Assembly: GCA_027596075.1 (NCBI GenBank)
Contig: JADGJC010000330.1
Span: 1 to 42,038, forward strand
Source of the DNA: Rhizophlyctis rosea
Lineage: Eukaryota > Chytridiomycota > Chytridiomycetes > Rhizophlyctidales > Rhizophlyctidaceae
Direction of reading: 5' to 3'
Length of the DNA stretch: 42,038 nt
Each line of letters opens with the position of its first letter. Position 1 is the first letter of the stretch. Position numbers and translations under genes: made by a program. This document shows positions 9,361 through 18,789 of this stretch, piece after piece. The notes under the pieces were generated by a model that saw nothing but the letters and a program-made list of their open reading frames with translations, searched no databases and had not been told where the DNA came from.

Positions 9361-9898
9361 ATGTCCCAGCAGGTTCTTCTCAATTACGTTGTCAAGGGTA
9401 CCATAGTCGCCGATGGTCACTTCGACATCCAGTGGAGAAGGGGCAAGAGATATGTCGTCCTCGAAACCATTCTGACGACCTTCGACATTACCCACGTACG
9501 TTTCCTAGACAATGTCTCGGCCCCTGTGGGCAGAGTGTACGAAATGAAAAACTTGAACCGCCAGAAATGCTTGCCATTGCCATCGGCAGGAGACACCTTC
9601 TACATAACCGATAGATCGACACGTGCTGGTAGGTTAGATGATTCTTGTGAAATCGCTAGCTTCCTTGGCCAACAGATATTCTTTTCCAGGAAGGCCACAA
9701 TCAAACAGCAGAGATCAACCCTATGGGACCCAAATTTTCTTCAACATCGTGGCTGTTCTCACCCTCACCACCCTATTCTCGGGCGTTTTCATTGCCTGCA
9801 GCGCATACATCGACCAGCTTGTCAGCACATACAGCACATCCAATATTGCATCCTTGGACAACAGCACGCCCTCCTCCACCACACAGCTTGAGTCTTGA
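9361..9898 (+). CDS. Hypothetical small single-pass membrane protein
   Basis: Two exons, 9361-9628 and 9690-9898, joined in phase 1, give 158 residues. The intron is GTAGGT...CCAG, 61 nt. I do not recognise the family. The first 90 residues are hydrophilic with a mixed pattern (NYVVKGTIVADGHFDIQWR). Exon 2 provides one clear membrane segment (IFFNIVAVLTLTTLFSGVF, then IACSAYI), followed by a Ser/Thr-rich tail of about 35 residues. No N-terminal signal peptide is visible, so it may be a tail-proximal membrane anchor. The splice restores the reading frame that contains the membrane segment, which supports the model. Downstream is 860 bp of non-coding sequence. Confidence 0.45.
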
Positions 9899-10759
9899 CT
9901 TCATACCACACCTCCGCGAACCATTATGTATCCGTCAACACTGCCTCAAATAGACTGCTGTGCAATGGACATTGAGTCAACTGCCACTTTGCCCTTGTCC
10001 GCCCCTTCGAATCCCTTACAACAACAATATCTCGCACAACCGGTGGAGCACCCATGAAAGCACTGGCAGCAGCAGAGGAGCGTTCGAAATGTCAGTAGGG
10101 TCTGATCATAAATGCATAGAAGGAGGAGCTGCCAAATAAAATTTCCAAGAGATATCGATTCTGTTGATGGTCAGGGGAGAGAAACAGAATAAGTTGATGC
10201 GGTGGGCAAAGTGGGATGGATTGTACCAGCAGAGCGTTCCAGAAAGCTCACTGTCAGCTATCAGCGGGAAGCGGAAGTAGGTATTTCAGCGAGATTGTTC
10301 AGATGTAGGTTTTGTATGTTGGTATGACACCGATTTCATTTACGAGCCTTCTTGTAAACATGACTGGGTGTTTGGATTGGCTTTGAATCTGACATGTGGA
10401 TATCCTTTATTTGTCAAACTGTTCCTTGTGCATTCCGCAGATAGGGGGTGGAAATGGATGACGGCTCCTTGTGGATTTTGAAGCTTGGCCTACGTTTCAT
10501 GTCCTGCACCGAAATTGCATGACTAGCGAGTGGGACCCTCGCGAAGTTTTGTGTAACCGATTCTTGACAGAAGGCGCAGAAACACGCCCATTTCGGAGGT
10601 TGGCACATCCGCAGCCACCACGTCAAAAATAGCCTCCCTTCCTGTCAGGCTGTCAAGTTCCCGACGCTCGGCATGTCGTGCTCTTTTATATCTTCACTTT
10701 CAGATTTGGCAACTCATGAATAAAGAGGCAGCCACTATCTACAACAGTTATTACGCAGA
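9899..10759. other. Intergenic region upstream of CHFR
   Basis: Roughly 860 bp with no supportable gene. It should contain the 3' end of the small membrane-protein gene and the CHFR promoter. A TATA-like TTTATATC lies at about 10685, 75 bp upstream of the CHFR start. A 70-codon minus-strand frame at 10414-10626 has no recognisable features. Confidence 0.4.
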
Positions 10760-13453
10760 ATGAGCACGTCTACCGTTATCCCAACTCTCAAGGCCGTCTC
10801 CACGCTTGTGGAGAACGACCTCAGCGACCAAGAAGAGGAGTCTGGTGCCACTGTGTTCGCTCCCTGGGGTCAACTAGAGTCGGAGAATCTTGAGCTTGCG
10901 TCTTCAGTCGTTTTGGACGGAAGGCGAAACGAACTATGGTTTGGCAGGGGTCAAGGTGGAGACTGGGTTGTGAAGTGGTTCCGGCATTCTGCTCGCAGTG
11001 CTTACGCGGTCATGTCCCTGCCATAGACTGCCCGGAAGAAACGCGCATCAACAACCCGCGCGTCAGCACGTTGCACTGCAAGGTTTATAGGGAGGGTGGC
11101 ATTCCATATATCCTAGATACGTCGCGGAACGGTACCTACGTGAATGGTGAAGTGGTTGGGAAGAACGTCAGTCGGTATGTTGTCCCTATTTGTCTGCCCG
11201 AACACAACGAACATTGTTCTGAAACACCATTCTCTCTGTGACAGCCGATTGAATGATGGTGATAGCATCACTTTCCATAGCAGTATGTGGTGTCTGCACC
11301 CGTCAAACTTCAGTCGCAAAATCCAAACCCTCCAATGCAAACAGAGAATGATCATCTGCCAAGCTATACTTTCCATGACCAAACGAATGCGGCCGATAAA
11401 AAGCCTGAAGCCTCTAGTGGTGAGACTCCTACCCGAAAGCGGACGGCAAGCGACCTTCAGGAGAAGAAGGTGTGATTTTAATATTCACCGTCACATGCGG
11501 AAAAGGTGCTGATTTTAGTGTTTCAGGAGGCACCCACTTCAAATAAGAAACAAAAAGTCGCTCTTGCCGACATGGAAAATAACATGACATGCGGCATTTG
11601 TCATGATGTAATTTACAAGGCGGTCTCGTAAGTAAATCTTTCGGTGGAAGTCTTTTGTTCCCATCTCTCGCAAGAACAGGGCATCTTACCGCGTTGCGTG
11701 TTCTTTGGCGTAGTGTCGTGCCATGTATGCACACTTTCTGCGGTGGATGTTACAGCGATTGGGTAACTCGCTCCCGAGACTGTCCTCAATGCCGTACAAA
11801 AGTCACGTCAGTTTCCAAGAACCATCTGATCAACAATCTTGTTGAATCCTTCTTGAACGTGAGTACATGTTGATGGCTTGCGCAACGCTGTGAACCGGTT
11901 CATTGAAGTGCGCTTCCAAATAGATGAATCCGGAGAAGCGTCGGTCCGCGGAGGAATGTGCCGAATTGGACGCAAAAGATAAATTTACGGTGGGTGTTTA
12001 GAGTCGTCTGCAATGTCCGATCACGTGTCTGACGCGAAACTCCAGAAGCAACTTACAACAAACGTTTCATCATTGTCTGACCATGGTGTCGATTACGATG
12101 ATGAGGATGATTTCGATGACGAAGAGGATTATGATGATGAGGATGATGAAGACGAGGTTGATGCGGGAGTACCAGTAGTATTAGGACAGCCTGTGGTTGG
12201 TGGGTTTGGGTTTGGGCTTTTTGGGGCGCCGGGACATGCTAGGTATGTACACACAAATCCTTGGATGATGCAGATTCTGTCCTTGCATGATCATTGATGA
12301 TCCTTCCGTCAGATGCGACGATTGCCCTCCCAATACCGCACCCGACGGATTCCAGTGTCCGCCAGTTGCACCACCGCACGTACAATGTTGCAGCTGTTTC
12401 CGTTTGATGCCTAATCGAGCACAAGATGCAACCGTAATTCAAAATTGTGAGTTCGATCATGTTGACCACTTCCTTATCTCATTCATTAACACCTTGGTCA
12501 GGTAAATACTGCAACCGCTTCCATTGCAGTCTCTACTACCCGCAAGGTGTATGCGCAAATAGTCCGATTAGGATGTTTAGGAAGTTGACTGGTACGTGAT
12601 CTCAATTCTACAAAGAATGCGAACATATACTCAACGCTGAGTGGACGATGGAAAACAGACCACCACTTCGACGCCATCCCGCAATCATCCTTCTCCCGGA
12701 ACTTTTACGAACAACAGCTATTCCGGGATTACCTGCAAGAGCAGCATATTCCCGCACAAAATGTGTGGACGGAGGGACTTCGTAAAATCCAAGATGGGGA
12801 GTACGTTTTGAGATGTACGGATCGCGTTCAGGCGAGAGTTGTGGATTCGAATGTTGGGGTTCCGAAAACGGGAGATGGGGACGGCGCTGGATTGAGCGGG
12901 GGCGATGGAGGTGGACCGAGTAACGCTGGTGGGCCAAGTAATACGGGTGGGAGTGCATCAAATGCCTGTGACGATAATGCGCCGTCGACGACTGCCTCGG
13001 CGGTACAGCCTGACGCTGGTGGTAGTTCGAGTGGTGGTGGTAGTGCCAATACCGCACCCAACAACAACGCAGCCACGCCAGCCTTCGACGGAAACGTCAG
13101 TCAAGACGATGCCGCATGTTACGGTTGTGCTTCAAAGATTTTTGACGAGTTGTGTTATCTGTATCGACGGAAGATTCCTAGAGACAATTTGCCAGGTAGA
13201 TTTTTGGCCCTTCGATATTCTGATTGCATAATTGGTCAGGACTGACACGTTGCATTCAACTCCAGCGAGGGGCAAGAACCGTTCAGATTGCTGGTGGGGA
13301 CGGAATTGTCGGACGCAGACGCATAATAACGATCATGCCCAGCGGCTTAACCATGTTTGTAAGTGTTTTGCATTGGGCATTTGCACAAGCCATAGGAACC
13401 CTCCGACTGATACTATTACCAATTTATTAGGTGAACAGACTAAAAGGACATAG
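10760..13453 (+). CDS. CHFR: CHFR-type E3 ubiquitin ligase (FHA, RING, Cys-rich, PBZ)
   Basis: Thirteen exons: 10760-10955, 11027-11174, 11245-11282, 11345-11469, 11527-11627, 11714-11858, 11924-11989, 12046-12242, 12313-12446, 12502-12591, 12659-13195, 13266-13358, 13431-13453; every phase closes, giving 630 residues. An FHA domain spans about 35-128 (FGRGQDC, INNPRVSTLHC, DTSRNGTYVNG, LNDGDSITF). The RING has all ligands: C191, C194, C207, H209, C212, C215, C226, C229. KNHLINNLVESFLN and NPEKRRSAEECAELDAKDK follow, as in animal CHFR. An acidic linker, a Cys-rich region and a final PBZ finger (SDCWWGRNCRTQTHNNDH, RLNHVC) complete the architecture. CHFR delays mitotic entry under stress through ubiquitylation; PBZ binds poly(ADP-ribose). 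Those roles come from animal CHFR and are inferred here. A Gly/Ser/Asn-rich insert lies in exon 11. Confidence 0.92.
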
Positions 13454-13525
13454 CATGTCCAGCAGACAGACCGGTGTGGAGAGGGTGGTTTTTGGTTTTT
13501 TTTTGCCTGCCTACATATTATGATC

Positions 13526-13531
13526 AATAAA
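13526..13531 (+). terminator. AATAAA polyadenylation signal of CHFR
   Basis: A canonical AATAAA hexamer 73 bp after the CHFR stop codon, in T-rich then A-rich sequence. Position and match are clear; use is inferred. Confidence 0.5.
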
Positions 13532-13728
13532 AACCAATATGCAAAATTTTTGGTTTTCATTGATGTTGGTCACACAGCTTTCTATGTTCGGGGTCTGTTC
13601 ATGTGAGGCCGTGAAGGCCATGGACTGGCTATATTCCTAAGTGCAATTGTTTGTTTACGCCATGCATCAAATTTAGTCATCATGCCGTGGGGGACATAGG
13701 ATTTGACCTTGCCAATCATCACGTTAAC

Positions 13729-14246
13729 TCATAAAGGTAGGCCTTTTGAAACTCTCACTCCCACCACCATCCCAATCTTGTTCAAGGGCCCCACCACGAC
13801 ACCGCGATGTCGAATGAAACCCTGATTCAAAGTTGACCTCGCACTCTTCAATGTATATTGGATCGAAGGGCACCGATATGTGAGGTTGGATTCGGTTATG
13901 AGTGTGTTTGGTATAGGTGGGGGCTGTCATCACCGTCGTCGAACCAAAGACTATCGAAGATGAGACGTACTTCCTGGTGCCTGAGGGTCATCAGGAACTT
14001 TATGTGAGCAGCTCCAGAAAGCTTTGTGGAGGAATTTTGAGCGACCCCATTGGAACTAATGTTTCTTCCCAACGTTGAAAATCCTTCATCTCTAGCCTTC
14101 ATCAAACCTCCATCACCCGCTCCATCCTTGCCCTCAAATGAGTCTATCGACTTTATCATGACATCCACGATTCCGGCAATGACCGAAACAACCGCAACAG
14201 CGGTCACGAGCAGAAGATTGGAATGCAGACAAAGAAAGGTTTTCAT
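13729..14246 (-). CDS. Possible small secreted or membrane-anchored protein
   Basis: Proposed exons 14246-13971 and 13923-13729 (phase 0, GTACGT...GACAG, 47-nt intron), 156 residues. The N-terminus looks like a signal peptide or anchor: MKTFLCLHSNLLLVTAVAVV then SVIAGIVDVMI. The rest has two NxS/T sites (NISS, NSST) and ends GVVVGPLNKIGMVVGV. I recognise no family. Without splicing the first exon frame stays open to 13896, so an unspliced 116-residue version is possible. The opposite strand also has a 90-codon open frame here. The hydrophobic N-terminus and matching splice sites are the only support. Confidence 0.35.
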
Positions 14247-15125
14247 ATGGAATGAGAATAGGTGGGATGATGCTTCCGATTTCTTCCCTGCCATCGAATG
14301 TGACGAATGCGAAAGGCACTGATGCCCATCACTAAACACTATACAAACAGCCATCAAAACTACAGCAGGCTTCAGTGCTCGTGAGCAGGTGATTTCAATA
14401 GTCCTCTCTGGTTGGATAAGTGTGCCGCTGGGGGAAAAAAGGAGAAATCACACATTAGAACGCCGTTACTGATGGGCAACCATTATCACAATCCGGGCAT
14501 GTATGATTGCATGCAGAATTCGATGTAAGAGGTTCGGAAGAACAGAAAATCATTCCCAGGGGATATCACTTTGATACATCAGTTTTTCACAGTTCAGTTG
14601 GGCTCATGCATTGGCTTTAGGGAGTGCCTTACCATGGAACCATTAGCACTTGAACAAAGGGAAATAGGTGGAAGCAGACCATGCGGACATACTATCAACC
14701 ACAATCGCAGTCGGGACCATATACTTTGCATTAGGAACGTTGGAGTACGAAGTTTTGTGAATGAGGAGGATTGTTTTGGATGTGGAGACGGTCCTCAGGG
14801 AGGACACCCAGATACGATGTCATCGTATGACCATTTGGCCCTGGCACATGAAGGAAGAGACAGGGCTGGGTGCGCTATCTTGTAAAAGGTATGCACTGTC
14901 GGACCTTTGAGATTGCAACCTTGAGCTAATAGGCTTTCGAGTAGATTCACTCAATAGAGTAAGCGACGAGGAAAGACGCATGGGACCGGGTAGAGAAAGA
15001 ACAGAATTGCGAGCCGCTTCGAGTGGTAGACCTCTGATGCGGACATGAGCTCCCGACCACACTGGGAAGTGTGATGCGCTACGCCCACATGAAGGCCTCT
15101 CGACATCAACCGGGGGCATATGGGC
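14247..15125. other. Intergenic region, no gene recognised
   Basis: Frames on both strands (for example plus 14571-14885 and minus 14820-15293) are open but show no motif, composition or splice logic that would make them genes. I see no further repeat modules here. Confidence 0.35.
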
Positions 15126-15202
15126 GCTGCTCACTGCGGGGATCAAACCCGCACTTCTTTGATACGAGACATGGGCCATGACAAACTCGCTTAGTGAGCA
15201 GC
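15126..15202 (-). ncRNA. tRNA-like fold, probably degenerate
   Basis: On the minus strand a perfect 10-bp closing stem (GCTGCTCACT with AGTGAGCAGC) encloses a 5-bp T-arm-like hairpin, GCGGG-TTTGATC-CCCGC, directly next to the 3' strand, as in a tRNA. The T-arm contains GGTTTGATCC, close to a polymerase III B box. Counted from a 7-bp acceptor stem the length is 71 nt, near a real tRNA. However, I cannot form a proper 5-bp anticodon stem with a 7-nt loop, and the D arm is poor. It may be a tRNA pseudogene, a tRNA-derived element, or an unrelated hairpin. Confidence 0.3.
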
Positions 15203-15250
15203 ATTTGCATTTTTGGTTGATTCGAGGCTGGATTGAGCGAATGGAACGTG

Positions 15251-15469
15251 TCACATGTGATTTTGCCATTTCGCCTTGCCAACTATTATCCAATTCATCT
15301 TAGTGAAATTCTTCTCCGACGGACCCTTCAGCTTGCTGTGCTCATCAATCTCCCTTCTGGCCTCCCGCCGCTCGACACCGAGCAGTAAGTGGTCGTCGAA
15401 GTCCGTCCAAGGAGCACGGGCTTCATCTCCGTCCTTCGCCAGCCTTAAAGAACATTTTGCTCTCTCTTC
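15251..15469 (-). CDS. Candidate orphan exon or gene relic
   Basis: A 73-codon minus-strand stretch between stops, without an ATG at its head, encodes a strongly charged helical-looking peptide (APWTDFDDHLLLGVERREA, REIDEHSKLKGPSEKN). Its composition differs from neighbouring random frames, which is why it is listed. I found no partner exon, domain or start. It may be the 3' exon of an unrecognised gene or chance. Confidence 0.2.
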   Translation of the reverse strand, partial: EERAKCSLRLAKDGDEARAPWTDFDDHLLLGVERREARREIDEHSKLKGPSEKNFTKMNWIIVGKAKWQNHM

Positions 15470-16517
15470 TCATACCAGGCTTGTAGAAACTATTTTCGAA
15501 TGGGGCTGTATTATTATTTGATTTCATGGTTTTTAAAATCGCGCAGTCCTGCTCGTAATGGTCTGGTTCGTGAGACGCAAGCGGCCTGACGAATGGTTTA
15601 CTTCAGCTGCTTGCTGAAGTGCTGAACTCGCAGGTTGTTATCAAGGTGCTGGAGAATAATGCTTCAGAGTCCCCGTTGCCGTTTGATGGGTGTGTATTCC
15701 AGGTTGCTTTGCTCAAGCATCAAAAACATTGGCAAAAGGATTGAACGTGAAGTCAACTTGATCGAGGTTGGCGGATGGAGTTTCACCCCTCACTGCCTAG
15801 TGTCAGGATGAGTCGAAGCAGATGGAACACAAAAACTGCCGTGATCTGCATGATCTTGTAGTCGAAACTGTCGATGACGGCGGATTTTGGCCCTTCCCAG
15901 CCGCCTGGATCTGTCATCCTCTGTCTCCATATGCATGAGCCTGCATGAGCCCACATAATGGGATCATTTGCCCTCCTTGTCCTCCATCTGGGTCTGGACA
16001 AGAAGCAAAAACCCGAACTGCCGGCAATCATATCCACACCGCGTTTGAGCAACTCACCAATACAATTCCGCCCAATTTTGGTTCATCTGTGACGCGTCAA
16101 CCCGTTGGCAGGGCCATATGCGATGTGCGCGTGACCTTGTTATTCCAACAACCCCAAATGGCGGATGCTTGCCATTGCTTGGATCAAATGAAAGTCAATA
16201 GACTCAACGCAGTGCATTGCCGAGTCGACCAGTCGGCCGACTGAGACAGACGTCACGGTGGCTTGCCATCCGGTCGCACACGATTGGCGGCATTGTTGTT
16301 GCTGGCAACACCCAGCATGAACTGCGTGTGGCCCTAACCGGGCCCATTATGTAAATAATAAGCGGACGACACCGGACAGCCCCCCACTTTCCCGACACAT
16401 ATCAGAAGGCCCCCTCCCTCCTCTTCATCCCTGCCCTCTTCGTTGCTCCCATCTGGTGTGAACGGGGATCTCCGCCATCTCCAATCATCCTCACAACTCG
16501 TCACATCCTGGTCAAAG
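15470..16517. other. Intergenic region upstream of the YDR-motif gene
   Basis: About 1 kb with no supportable gene. Short frames on both strands are unconvincing. The last 130 bp are pyrimidine-rich (CCCCTCCCTCCTCTTC and similar), typical of a fungal promoter or 5' untranslated region just before a start codon. Confidence 0.4.
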
Positions 16518-17288
16518 ATGGAGCAAGCACGGCAGCAACCAGAACTCCCTCCTTTTCTCCCGTCCCAGCAACCCTTCGTCCGAGCCCCTTCTCCTCCGAA
16601 GGCCGCGACTGAGGAGCAGCTCACTGAAATGCAACTCCTGCTTCAAACGCAATATACCCCATCCGGAGTCGCGATCAGTACGGGCAAGGTCCCGAAGAGC
16701 GCTTTGAAGAAACGCACTGCAGGCGGTACTCCCGTCCAGAAGAAAGCTGCGGTTACTTTCCGTGAGGTATGTTCGCGAGATCTTCACTTTCCTACCACTT
16801 TCCCACCCATCTTTGTCGATCTGCTTCAATCAATACTAATAAAACCATCATCCCTACAGTTCGTCGTCGTTGCCTACACATGGAGCCCTGACGAATATGA
16901 CCGCACCAGCATCCAAATCACCCCAATCACAAAACAAGACATGATGGACCTCTACGCCTACCGCGCTGAACTCGAAGCAACAACCAACGTCCTCTACCGT
17001 CTCCGCGACCAAGCCATCAACGAACAACTCCGTTTAAAACGTCAACAGCAGCAACAAAAAATCGCAATGGCTATGGCTTCTTCGGCCGCTCGCGTCGCAC
17101 TCCACGCCGCCGCGGCTTCCTATGGCTGGGGATCCACGTACCCCGCTCTTCCCCCCGCCGCAACGTCGCCTTACCCCGACTACGTACCCTACTACCAACC
17201 CCACTACCCTCTCCCGGGCGCCGGCCACGCCATGCCGTTCGCCGAAGGTCCCCGTCAAGCTTGGGCATCACCCGTCCCATTCTACTAG
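16518..17288 (+). CDS. Conserved-looking fungal protein with TWSPDEYDRTSI motif
   Basis: Two exons, 16518-16766 and 16860-17288 (phase 0; GTATGT...CTACAG, 93 nt), 225 residues. The junction joins AAVTFRE to FVVVAYTWSPDEYDRTSIQ. The block 'Lys-rich stretch, V-T/R-F, then TWS-x-x-E-YDR-x-x-I' recurs in small fungal proteins of unknown function as far as I can recall; I cannot name the family. The N-terminus is Pro/Gln-rich. A helical segment (about 112-160) with a run of five Gln follows. The C-terminal 60 residues are rich in Tyr, Pro and Ala (PYPDYVPYYQPHYPLPGAG), suggesting disorder. Start chosen at the first ATG in frame before the Pro-rich leader. Confidence 0.65.
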   Translation: MEQARQQPELPPFLPSQQPFVRAPSPPKAATEEQLTEMQLLLQTQYTPSGVAISTGKVPKSALKKRTAGGTPVQKKAAVTFREVCSRDLHFPTTFPPIFVDLLQSILIKPSSLQFVVVAYTWSPDEYDRTSIQITPITKQDMMDLYAYRAELEATTNVLYRLRDQAINEQLRLKRQQQQQKIAMAMASSAARVALHAAAASYGWGSTYPALPPAATSPYPDYVPYYQPHYPLPGAGHAMPFAEGPRQAWASPVPFY

Positions 17289-18789
17289 GGCTCTCTCTCC
17301 AGCCCCGGCAGTCTCACCGACATTTTCCCACCACGACGTTCTTGGACCATCGACGCACGGGCACCCTCCCTCCCTACCACCATATATCCCACTCCGCAAC
17401 CAAAAAGGCGGGAGACAGCAACACCATCATCAACCTAATTTGCAACCTAAATCGTATTATACTACTACACACTTACGTAACAAAATCAGCATGAAAGAAG
17501 AAGAATGAGAAGAAATCCGGATCATACCGCCGTACATCATCGTATAAAGTTTTCCCCAACCCATATCCCCGTACCTTTTAGATAAAGAGACACCCTACGC
17601 ACCACGTCTATCCCCTTCGGTTCCTTCAAACCTTCGCAAGGGCTATATGTATCATAAGTTTTTTTTCGAGTATCCTTTGTTTCCTTTTTACCCATACCTT
17701 TTCCTGTATTCACTTTTGTTTTAGCTTACCGTGTCTTTTTGTGTGTGTTGTTTCTCGGGTAGCAGTATTGATGACTTTTTTTATTATCCCTTTGCATCAT
17801 GTTAGTATTTTTCCCTTTCACTTATCTCTTCTCTGTCGAGGAGGAGGTTTTCTGCATATGTTCCTTTGTTCAAGTATATAGGATAGCTTTTGCTAATATA
17901 TTGTATTGTATTCGAGCTTTTTTGCTGTCGTCTTGTGTAGGAGATGGAGTGGGTGTTGGACGGGTGGCGGAATTGAAGACAGTATGATTGGGGCGTGTCC
18001 TTCGAAAGAAGTGTTTTTAAAAGGGGTATCCATGAAACTCACATTCCGGTAGATCGACCCCCTTGCCCTCTAACGAGGACTTTTTGATATGCGGGACCGA
18101 ATCAAACTGTGGTCATGTCCCTGTCACCATGCAAATCAATCACATCGAGCTCAAACTTCCTACCGCATCCCCATCCATCACCAACATCCATCATACCCAA
18201 TCCATGATCCACAAGCGGCATCATCCCTCGGCCCATCTCTTCGGCACCCAAGTCCCACATGCGCAACAGCCACGAGGTTCAATACACAACAACAAATTAT
18301 ATTCAAACGTGCATTTCTCACGTATAGGACGAACAAACTCTATCCCTCCTAGCTCAGCGATTCACATTGGTGTTCATGTAACATATATGGAGGACAGCTT
18401 TCGCGCCGGCTGGATGGTAAGAGTAAATCGATAATCTGCAACAGCACATCAGTATCCCGCTGCATTGTATAATTCTATCGCATGGGACTTACTAGCAAAA
18501 TTCCGTAACCATTCAAGAGAAAGAAAAAGATGCACACACGACGGGCTGAAAAAGTCTGGAAACAACCAAGGTAACCAGTTAGGATCAGGTCGAAAGCAAG
18601 ATATGTGGAGTTGAACTTACTATACCAGCCCGTTCGCTATAATAAGCCAATGCAGACTATTCCGCATTTGTAATCACATCTGCACTTTCGACAGGATATC
18701 CATTCCTCTACAAAATGCTTGTGGTCAGAAGAAGCCTTTGCGCAGCGCCTGAACAAGAAGTATATTGTCAAGCTTACTTTCCAGCTCAG
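17289..18789. other. Long non-coding stretch between convergent genes
   Basis: Contains the 3' region of the YDR-motif gene and the 3' flank of the minus-strand acidic-protein gene. T-rich, pyrimidine-heavy sequence spans about 17630-17900. Small frames at 18063-18434 are His/Ser/Pro-rich and lack motifs. No RNA gene seen. Confidence 0.4.

Noticed and set aside
15126..15202. Functional tRNA-Thr(CGT)
   Set aside because: A loop with CTCGTAT can be drawn, but its flanks do not pair into an anticodon stem and the D arm is poor.
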